Assembly: GCF_009769385.1 (NCBI RefSeq)
Contig: NZ_VKAB01000052.1
Coordinates: forward strand, 1 to 54,618
Length of the DNA: 54,618 nucleotides
Reading direction: 5' to 3'
Origin: Saccharothrix deserti
GTDB lineage: Bacteria > Actinomycetota > Actinomycetes > Mycobacteriales > Pseudonocardiaceae
Shown here piece after piece: positions 1 to 6,832 of the stretch. The notes under the pieces are model-generated. The model made no database searches. It worked only from the letters and a program-made list of their open reading frames with translations, and was not told the DNA's origin. Made by a program: the position numbers and the translations under genes. Every line of letters begins with the position of its first letter. The first letter of the stretch is position 1.

Positions 1-1
1 C

Positions 2-97
2 ACCCGACGACGCCACTCCCACCTCGGCCAGAAGTCCCCGATCGACTACGAGAACAGCCTCACCCCAACACCCGCTACGCTGACCCCAGCCGCATAA
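2..97 (+). pseudogene. IS3-family transposase OrfB, C-terminal end only
   Basis: The reading frame entering the window ends with the IS3 OrfB signature RRHSHLGQKSPIDYE followed by TAA at 95-97. This is the last segment of the rve integrase domain. The rest lies left of the window, so it may be intact outside. The bases after the stop (about 98-129) resemble an IS3 right end and run directly into the truncated intron reverse transcriptase, which suggests this IS3 copy inserted into or replaced the 3' part of that gene. Confidence 0.8.
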
Positions 98-1106
98 CCC
101 CGTGTCCAACATCCGGGGTGAAGTCCCCCTGTCCCCCTTCGGCCAGATGCACGATGCGGGTCTTGGCGGCCTTGGGTTCCAACCCCAGATCGCCCAACAG
201 GACCGTCAACCGCGCCAGCGCGGCTTCGGCCTGCTCCCGTGACTGGCACATCACCACCAGGTCATCGCAGTAGCGCACCAGCACACCGTGCTCACCCGCA
301 TCCCATACCCGGTCCAGCCGATGCAGATACGTGTTACACAGCAACGGCGATGCCGGGCCGCCCTGCGGGGTTCCGGACGCCTCACGGCGCACCACCCCGT
401 CCTCCGGCACACCCCCGCGCAGCATCACGCGCAGCAGCTTCAGGACACCCTGGTCGCTGATGCGTTCCTCGATCACTTGCATCAACTTCTCATGCGGAAT
501 CGCCGAGAAACACTCGGCGATGTCCGTCTCGACCACCCACCGCTTGCCCTGCCACGACTCGTCAACGAGCACTTGCAGGGCGTCGTGCGCCGACCGTTTC
601 AGGCGAAACCCGAAGCTGCACGGCAGGAAATCGGCCTCGAAGATCGGCTCGAGCACGACCTTCAGCGCGGCCTGCACGACACGGTCCCGGACCGAAGGAA
701 TCGACAGCGGACGACACTCATCCGTCCCGGGCTTGGGAATCAGCACCCGCCGGGCCGGCAACGGCCGCCACCGTCCGTTCCTCAGGTCCTCGGCCAACTC
801 GTCCAAGAGTCGATCAATGCCGTACTCCTCGACATCGGCCAGAGTGGTTCCATCGATGCCCGGCGCACCGTCATTGCGGCGCACCGCGACCCACGCCCGC
901 CACAGGACGTCTCTGCGATAGACCTTGTCCCGCAGCGCGTGGAACCGTCGTCCCGGATCGGCCTTGGCCGACCGGTAAAGCGCATGCTGCAAGGCACGAA
1001 CCGGGTCTCTTACGGACCCCACAGCGGCGGAACTAGCCTGACCGGCACTCACCGGGCCCCTCCTTCCAGACACTGCGCACGAACGAAGCAGCGGCCCTTC
1101 CCTCAC
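75..1106 (-). pseudogene. Group II intron reverse transcriptase/maturase, truncated
   Basis: This is the intron-encoded reverse transcriptase. In order it shows the RT0/RT1 GIDG motif, IPKPGTDECRPLSIPSVRDR, SFGFR, the catalytic DIAECF block, GTPQGGPASPLLCN and a YCDD box in place of the commoner YADD. The family is usually 400-600 residues and continues into the thumb, maturase domain X and often an HNH endonuclease. Here homology stops after the HLAEGG region near residue 325. The last residues read into IS3-derived sequence. Reverse transcriptase core residues are intact but splicing help and mobility should be lost. Confidence 0.85.
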
Positions 1107-1611
1107 CGCAGGTTGTGTTGTCCTGCGGCTCGATCGGTACTACGACCGCCTCCGACTCCCTCCCGGCATCCGATCCACTTCCCGGTTCCACACCGGTTAT
1201 AGGACGGACTTGTCCACGCCACTCGCAGTGCGCTTCGGCCGGGGAGGGCCTCCCCAGTTCCCGCTGTCACCTTCTGAACGTTCCGCGCCCTCTTACGCCG
1301 GGGAGTCCTTCGCGGCTGCACTTTCAGGATCTTCACCGCTTCCATGGCCTTCACCGTGAGCCGCACGGCTCGGCTCTCCCTCAATGTCTAACGACGCGGC
1401 AGGCTTCGCTATCCGCTACGGACCGCTCAGTTGCTTCCCCCAACGGGGCTTTTGACGCTGGGCTTCGACCCGACCCGTTTCCAGACCGAGCCGCCAGCCT
1501 GCTACCGGGCCTCCTGGCAGCTACCCGGACCGGACTCACACCGGCTGGCGACGACGAGCTTCTGATCAGGTCATGACCGCTGGACGATCACCTCCTGATC
1601 ACTGGGCGCAC
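125..1611 (-). mobile_element. Group II intron, 3' part missing
   Basis: Read on the minus strand, a GTGCGCCCAG sequence at 1611-1602 matches the conserved GUGYG 5' end of group II introns. The following 500 bases hold typical domain I sequence, such as CCAGCCGGTGTGAGTCCGG and, near 1385, GAGGGAGAGCC followed by GTGCGG, before the reverse transcriptase gene. The intron stops near 125, where IS3 sequence begins, so the end of the ORF, domains V and VI and the 3' splice site are absent. The 5' boundary is assigned by motif; the truncation is seen directly. Confidence 0.75.
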
Positions 1612-1635
1612 CGGCTGGAGTATTAAGACCACATT

Positions 1636-1790
1636 TCATCTGAGGTTGTTGTGGGTCAGCAGATCCAACTTGACGGCTCGGCGGTAGCAGATCACCGCGC
1701 AGGCAAGTCGGGCGGATGCGGCGAAGTGGGTGGCCTTGCGCTCGTAGCGGCGCGCCAGGCGTCGGAACCGGGAACCCACTCCAGGGTGCG
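1636..1790 (-). pseudogene. IS5-type transposase C-terminal fragment
   Basis: The minus-strand frame reads FRRLARRYERKATHFAA and then RLACAVICYRR to a stop at 1636. This is the C-terminal helical end of IS5-group DDE transposases. Nothing of the catalytic core is present. It lies beside the intron 5' end and next to an unrelated integrase piece on the other strand, so it is an IS scar rather than a gene. Confidence 0.65.
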
Positions 1791-1800
1791 TTCGACTGGT

Positions 1801-1960
1801 CATGGACCTCGAAGACGCGGCTGCCACGCGATTCCTGACCCGCGACCGGGATGGGAAGTCCCCGCCCTGTTCGACGGCATCCTCGCCGACGCCGGCATCG
1901 AGGTCGTCCTCAGCGGCGTCCGGATCCCGCGGATGAACGCGATCAAGCGCGTGACCGGAC
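1801..1960 (+). pseudogene. rve-integrase transposase fragment
   Basis: Starting at 1801 the plus strand encodes MDLEDAAATRFLTRDRDGK. After a one-base loss near 1857 it continues as LFDGILADAGIEVVLSGVR and PRMNAI. These are the second catalytic Asp region (RDRDGK) and the approach to the catalytic Glu of rve integrases, the same family as the copies at 23.4 and 31.1 kb. The sequence then passes into the MFS remnant on the opposite strand. Non-functional. Confidence 0.65.
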
Positions 1961-1999
1961 AGGCCGAGCTCGTCCGGCCTGCCGGGCACCGGGTAGATG

Positions 2000-2140
2000 A
2001 CGTTCATCACGGTGGTGTCCAGCATCGCCATGGAGAAGCCCACGGCCAGTACGGAGAGCTTGGCCTCCGCGGATCTCCGGTCCACCTCGAACGGCCGGTG
2101 CGGCGGGCCGGACGCCATTGTCGATCACCATTGCCCGCAT
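2000..2140 (-). pseudogene. MFS exporter (DHA2-like) N-terminal remnant
   Basis: An ATG at 2140, preceded by GGAGGAAC, starts MRAMVIDNG. After a frameshift the sequence resumes as VDRRSAEAKLSVLAVGFSMA and LDTTVMNV, the first membrane helix of a DHA2-type drug exporter. Homology ends near 2000 where integrase sequence begins. Start codon, ribosome site and leader closely match the second copy at 4545, so the two are paralogous. Only helix 1 remains. Confidence 0.7.
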
Positions 2141-2262
2141 CAGTTCCTCCACCAAGCGAGGACGATCAACGGCAACAATCGTGACCGCCCCCGAACCGCA
2201 GATCGACAGGCGGCACAAAACTCTAGGATTTCTACCATACATCGAGTTCACGAAACGTCCGA

Positions 2263-2280
2263 CTTGAGGTTTATTTGATA
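2263..2280 (-). promoter_or_regulatory. Candidate activator site: 7-bp direct repeats, 11-bp period (site A)
   Basis: The plus strand reads CTTGAGG, four bases, then TTTGATA. The repeat period is 11 bp, as in sites bound by SARP-type activators. It lies 123 bp upstream of the MFS remnant start at 2140. Equivalent repeats occur at 4670-4687 and 18424-18441, all upstream of minus-strand genes. The repeats are seen directly; the regulator type is inference. Confidence 0.4.
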
Positions 2281-2544
2281 TTCCCTTCACATTGCATTGA
2301 CGAGAACCCGCGTTATCGGAAAGTTCCACCGCAGGACGCCTCAACCGCCCCCGCCCGACAGCACGCCCGGGACACCCCGGTCACAGGCCTGCGGCGACGA
2401 AAACTAGTACCTTTCCCAGCCACCGTTGACACCGACGTGCCCGCCGCCGAATATCTGGCCACCGGCAATAGTCGCCAGCCGGTTCCCTGATCTTCGGAAC
2501 AGGTCGCCAATTCACGGGTTGCCAAGAGAAACGGTAGACACGAC

Positions 2545-2790
2545 ATGAAGGCTCGCAGCCTGCTCGCCGTGCTCGGTACGGCGCTGCTGATCCTCGTAGC
2601 CGCCGGCCCGGCGGTCGCCACCACTGCCCCGCACCGGACCGACGTGGTGCTGGAGTGGTTCGACGTCACCGCCGAAACCCTGGCCGCCGCGCCGGATGCG
2701 GGGCCGCTGCACGCTGAGCGGGCCTGGGCGATCAGCTGGCTCGCCGCGACGCAGGCCGTCCGCGGAGTCGCTCATCCGTGGGAGGCGGCG
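2545..2790 (+). pseudogene. Vanadium-haloperoxidase/PAP2-like secreted protein, N-terminal fragment
   Basis: ATG at 2545 begins a Sec-type signal peptide (MKARSLLAVLGTALLILVAA, cleavage probably after AVA). It is followed by VVLEWFDVTAETLAAAP and ERAWAISWLAATQAVRG, which resemble the start of vanadium-dependent haloperoxidase/PAP2 phosphatase-like proteins. The histidine and arginine metal-binding motifs of the family are absent, because near 2790-2805 the frame runs into antisense polyketide synthase sequence. A truncated gene; family assignment rests on the N-terminal pattern only. Confidence 0.5.
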
Positions 2791-2799
2791 TTCGCCGGG

Positions 2800-3243
2800 G
2801 CGATCCACCGGAGTCAGCACCGCGTAGTCGTTGCCCATCGTGCCGGTGAACACCCCGACCCGGTCGTCGGCGAGGGCGGCCGGAACGATGCCTGCGTCCT
2901 CCGGCGCTTCCCAGCTCAACTCCAGCATCAGCCGCTGCCGCGGGTCCATCACCGCGGCCTCGGCGGGCGCGATGCCGAAGAAGCCGGGGTCGAACCGGTC
3001 CACGTGGTCGAGGAACCCGCCCCGCAGGGCCGCGGCGGGCAGCACCGGATCGCCCGGCTCAAGCTGCTCCCACCGTCCGGGCGGTACGTCGGTCGTCGCG
3101 TCCACCCCGTCCGCCAGCAGGTGCCAGAAGGCGTCGAGCCCGTCCGCCTTGGGCACCCGGCACGCCATGCCGACCACCGCCACGAAATCGTCGGCGGGCG
3201 CGTTGTCCGGCATGCGGGGTCCCGAACCCGTGCTCAAGGCCAT
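2800..3243 (-). pseudogene. Type I polyketide synthase, ketosynthase N-terminal fragment
   Basis: ATG at 3243 has a good site (GGAAGGGA) upstream. The protein contains FVAVVGMACRVPKADGLDAF, then GGFLDHVDRFDPGFFGIAP, MDPRQRLMLELSWEA and FTGTMGNDYAVL, the canonical opening of a modular PKS ketosynthase. The catalytic Cys (TACSSS region), both active-site His residues and all later domains are missing, because the sequence ends near 2800 at the junction with the haloperoxidase-like fragment. It is the only biosynthetic trace in the window and links the nearby LAL regulators to a lost polyketide cluster. Confidence 0.85.
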
Positions 3244-3293
3244 GCTGCGGTTCCCTTCCAGGCGTTCTGGCGGACGTTCTGACACGGAGTTGG

Positions 3294-4545
3294 TCACGCC
3301 GGCCACCCGGCGCGCAGCCGCCACGCGGTGAGCGCGGTGGCGAGGAGGAAGCAGGCGGCGGCGATCAGGAAGAACACGGCGGTCCCGGCGACGTTGTCGG
3401 TGGCTTCGACGAGCACCGCGCCGGCCACTGCCACGCCGGCAAGCGCACCGACCTGCCTGGTGGCGTGCATCGCGGAGACGGCGATGTTCGCGTGCCGGGG
3501 TCCGGCCGCGTCGAGCAGGACGGCGGACATGCCGGGGATGGCGAACCCGGCGCCCAGGTTGCTGATCGCCAACCCGATGCAGGAGAACACCCGTCCGCAA
3601 AGGACTCGAACCGGTGTTCTCCTGCAAGTGGACGGCCACCGCGAACAGCCGGCCGAAAACCGCGCAGTTGAGCAGGAAGCCCACCGCGGCGACGGTCGGG
3701 AAACGCCGGTCGCGCACCAGCTCGGCGGGCAGAACGGGGTGCGCCGAACGGCGTTCCCGGAGCGCGAAACCCATACCGGCGACGACCGCCGCCACCGCCG
3801 AGACGACGATCCACGGGGAGTCCCACCCTCGGATCGACCCTTCGAGGAGGGTGACGCACAGCAGCGCCAACGCGGCCAGGCCCAGCGCATGACCGGACAG
3901 GGGCTAGCGGACCCGGTCGGCCGGGTGCCGGGTCGAACACCGCGCGGGCCGCCAGGATCGCGACAACGCCGAGCGGCACGTTGACCAGGAACACCGCGCG
4001 CCAGCCGGCCAGGTCCACCAGCAGCCCGCCGACGAACGGCCCCGTCGCCATCGAGGCGGAGACCAGGGCCGCCCAGACACCGATCATCCGGGTCCGCTGG
4101 GCCGCGTCGGGGAAGGCGGAGTTCAGCAGTGCGAGCGAACTCGGCATGAACATGGCCGCACCGGCGCCTTGGAGCACGCGGGCGGCCAACAACCCGCAGG
4201 GGTGGTTGCGAGGCCCGCGATCAGGGAGGAGACGGTGAAGACGGTCAACCCGACCGTGTAGACGGACCGGGCCCCGAACCGGGTCGCCAACGCGCCACCG
4301 AGCAACAGCAGCGCGGCGAACGACAGGACGTAGCCGTTCACGAGCCACGCCGGCCCGGTGAGGCCCATGTCCAGGCTGCGCGTCACCGCGAGCCCACCGA
4401 CGTTCATCACGGTGGTGTCCACCATCGCCAGGGCGGAGCCCAAGGCCGACGCGAGGAGCCGGCCGGCCGCGGACCTCCGGTCCACCTCCAGCGACCGGCG
4501 CGGCGGACCGGGCCGGCCACCTTTGCCGATCACCAGCGCGCGCAT
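3294..4545 (-). pseudogene. MFS drug exporter (DHA2-like), frameshifted
   Basis: ATG at 4545 follows GGAGGAAC. Frame 1 gives the first helices (MVDTTVMNVGGLAV, then LVNGYVLSFAALLLLGGALA). A shift near 4200 moves to LLAARVLQGAGAAMFMPSSL and the motif C-like helix (SMATGPFVGGLLVDLAGWRA). Another near 3895 leads to ALLCVTLLEGSIRGWDSPW, and a third near 3600 to ISNLGAGFAIPGMSAVLL, ending LRAGWPA at 3294. About 14 helices can be pieced together, so this was a full-length exporter, dead through at least three indels. It sits just upstream of the PKS fragment in the same direction. Confidence 0.8.
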
Positions 4546-4669
4546 GCGTTCCTCCACGAAACGAAGGTGATCTGCGGCGACAATCACCACCGCATTCGAA
4601 TCGTAGATCGATGTGCGTCCGAAAAACTCTATAAGTTCGACTACAAGGAAACCGTTGACGGTCGGCCGA

Positions 4670-4687
4670 CTTGAGGTTCTCTTGATA
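4670..4687 (-). promoter_or_regulatory. Candidate activator site: 7-bp direct repeats, 11-bp period (site B)
   Basis: CTTGAGG, four bases, CTTGATA on the plus strand, 125 bp before the MFS start at 4545. Spacing and surrounding sequence match site A almost exactly, so the promoter was duplicated with the gene. A TATAGAGT element, read on the minus strand, lies about 45 bp downstream as a possible -10. Confidence 0.4.
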
Positions 4688-4854
4688 TTCCAATCAAACG
4701 GAACCGGCAAACCCGCACTTGTCCAACATAAGCCAGCACCTTCCCGGACCTGCGGATCGCCAATCTGTAACAGCACATCGCTGTAACGTCGACGCAACTC
4801 ACCGATCACCGGGACATGCTCTTACCTGCTCGCCGGGGACGTCTACCGACCTCA

Positions 4855-4925
4855 CCGGGCTGCGCTGGGTGATGGAGACCTCCGTGCTCAAGACCCTGGC
4901 AGGCGAGCACCGCTCGTCGAATACT
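4855..4925 (+). pseudogene. Group II intron maturase domain X fragment
   Basis: The plus frame reads LRWVMETSVLKTLAGEHRSS, which matches the domain X/C-terminal block of group II intron proteins (RWxMETSLLKTLAxKH). No reverse transcriptase core is nearby on this strand, and the frame is lost after 4925. It is therefore a scrap of a second intron, on the opposite strand from the one at 0.1-1.6 kb. The following 4930-5030 shows a protein-like frame (VEYWKVLATGYRGRLAELP) that I do not recognise. Confidence 0.45.
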
Positions 4926-5187
4926 GGAAGGTCCTCGCCACCGGCTACCGAGGCCGCCTGGCCGAGCTCCCCACCATCATCCACATCGTCACCGCCCTCG
5001 ATCACTACCGCCTCGGCTGGTGAGGCTCTGAACAACGCTCATGGTTTCCCATCGGCAAGGTCGATGGCTTTCCCGCCTTCCCTGGTGATCTCCCTCACCG
5101 ACACACTGGTAGCTCTCAACAACGCACAAAGCCGTGTTCCGTTTGAGTGACTCCACAGGTCCATCCCCTGCGACTCAAGGAGTAACA

Positions 5188-5829
5188 ATGCGATCCAGCA
5201 GTGCGGTAATCCCCGAGGAGGGATCCGTCCGAACCCGGAAGCGGCGACGCTTCCAAAGTCTCGTGCTCCTACCCCTGGTGCTGCTCACAATGTTCAGCGC
5301 GCCCGGTATCGCCCAGGCTGCCACCTGGTGCTGGGTGACGGGAGACACTCTCAGGTCCGGCGACACCAGCTACGCCCGGGTGAAACAGCAGGCCAGCAAA
5401 ACCTGGGAGGACTGGATCTGGCGCGGGCCCATCTACCAGTGCCCGCGGGGCGTCGAGCAGTGCACGTACGCCTGGGGACAGACCAAGCTGTCGGGCTGGA
5501 GGTGGAGCACCGGCGTATCGATGGACCTGGCCGGACTCAAGCTCCCCGGCACGGTGAGCGGCGATTTCGGCCGCTACGGCGAGATGAGCACGACATTCAC
5601 GGCCACGGTCTACATGAAGCCGGGGCAGTACGCCCAGCCCATCCAGAAGGTGATCCGCCGGTGGCGGTCGGGTGACTTCGTAGGAGCCTTCCGGCGCACC
5701 GGTAATACGTGCAACTACAGCAGTTGGCAAAAGGGTCAGGAGTTCTACTGGGACGGGGGCTACGCGTGGGGTAGGTGGTCGGACAACCGCCGCCAGTGGG
5801 AGACCGGGGGCCACCACACCTGGTTCTGA
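5188..5829 (+). CDS. Secreted protein of unknown function, Trp/Tyr-rich with four cysteines
   Basis: ATG at 5188 follows AAGGAG with good spacing and is preferred to an in-frame ATG at 5134 that has no such site. A long n-region (RTRKRRR) and one hydrophobic stretch (LVLLPLVLLTMFSA) form a signal peptide, with likely cleavage after AQA near residue 42. The mature protein of about 170 residues has four cysteines (WCWV, YQCP, EQCT, NTCN), which would allow two disulfides. It has many Trp, Tyr and Gly residues and no recognisable catalytic motif. Codon use is normal and the frame intact, in contrast to the decayed DNA to its left. Function unknown. Confidence 0.75.
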   Translation: MRSSSAVIPEEGSVRTRKRRRFQSLVLLPLVLLTMFSAPGIAQAATWCWVTGDTLRSGDTSYARVKQQASKTWEDWIWRGPIYQCPRGVEQCTYAWGQTKLSGWRWSTGVSMDLAGLKLPGTVSGDFGRYGEMSTTFTATVYMKPGQYAQPIQKVIRRWRSGDFVGAFRRTGNTCNYSSWQKGQEFYWDGGYAWGRWSDNRRQWETGGHHTWF

Positions 5830-5937
5830 CCTGTGACGGCTGGGCCCCGGCGCGACAAGGCGACCGGGGCCCGGCCCACCACAGCCGTTGCGACGTGTGG
5901 TCGACAGCATCGTTTCCGATCCGGGAGAACCGAGTCC

Positions 5938-6573
5938 ATGAACCTGCGCTGTTTCCGGCGCGTCGTCGTGCCGGTGTCCGGTGCCCTCCTGTGCGGCATC
6001 CTGGCGTCCTGTTCCGGCGGGAGCGAGGTGCCCGCCGCCGCCTCCACCACCGCCGCGCCGGTGGCGATCGGCCCTTCGGTTTCGGAAGACACTGCTCCGC
6101 CCAGCGTCAAGACGTTGCAGCCTTCGGCGCTGTGCGGGGCACTCGACCTGGCCGCCGCGCAGGGCGTGTCGGCCGACCTCCGGTTCTCACCCCAGGCCGC
6201 CCCCGAGGGCAGCGACGACAGCACGGCCGCGGAAGCGTGCACCTACGCCACGGACGACGGAACCGCCGTGCTGAGCCTCGCACCCACCACGCGCCCCTAC
6301 GACACCGCACTCACCCTGGCCCACGAAGTCGTCCAGGACCCCGCGCTGGCCGGCATGACCGACGTGCGGGTGGAGCCGGTCACCGGGCTCGGGCAGGCCG
6401 CGTTCAGCCAAACCGGGATCGTGGTCGAACCACTACAGAACAACATCACGCATGTGGTGTGGCGCACGGATTCCGGCAGCTGGGTCCTGACCCTCGCCGA
6501 GATCGACCAGACCGATCTCGCCGGCCGACTCGTGCCACTGGCCCAGCAGATCAGCCCCCGACTACCTCGGTGA
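5938..6573 (+). CDS. Secreted lipoprotein, DUF3558-like
   Basis: ATG at 5938 follows GGGAGA. The N-terminus has Arg residues, a hydrophobic segment and a lipobox (LASC) near residue 24, so it should be lipidated at that Cys. A Ser/Thr/Ala/Pro-rich linker follows. The globular part has paired cysteines (ALCGAL and EACTY) about 40 residues apart and ends in a pattern typical of actinobacterial DUF3558 lipoproteins (CGLLD...ACTY). The gap to the upstream secreted protein is only 108 bp and both precede the strong hairpin at 6620, so they may form one transcript. Specific function unknown; lipoprotein assignment is firm. Confidence 0.75.
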   Translation: MNLRCFRRVVVPVSGALLCGILASCSGGSEVPAAASTTAAPVAIGPSVSEDTAPPSVKTLQPSALCGALDLAAAQGVSADLRFSPQAAPEGSDDSTAAEACTYATDDGTAVLSLAPTTRPYDTALTLAHEVVQDPALAGMTDVRVEPVTGLGQAAFSQTGIVVEPLQNNITHVVWRTDSGSWVLTLAEIDQTDLAGRLVPLAQQISPRLPR

Positions 6574-6619
6574 ACAAGGCTACCTCCACCACGAACGACC
6601 ACGCCCAGAGTCGTGATGT

Positions 6620-6657
6620 GAGAGTCCCTGGTCCCGCACGCGGGACCAGGGACTCTC
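6620..6657 (+). terminator. Strong intrinsic terminator hairpin
   Basis: A perfect 17-bp stem starts GAGAGTCCCTGG, has a CACG loop and pairs with CCAGGGACTCTC. It lies 46 bp after the lipoprotein stop. There is no long T-run, as is common in high-GC actinobacteria. It separates the lipoprotein from the LAL regulator. Confidence 0.8.
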
Positions 6658-6832
6658 GACGTGTGCCCGGTCTAGGGAGCCATATAGATTCTTCCGTCCC
6701 GGTCTTGCCGAGGACCCGCCGCCGGCGGACGCTTCGCTTCGAAGCAGGCGTTTGCAGGTCCGGATTCGTTGTTGCGCCGCCACCGCCGGTCTGACCCCGA
6801 GCGACGCATGGCCGGCCGAGGAGGAGATCGAC

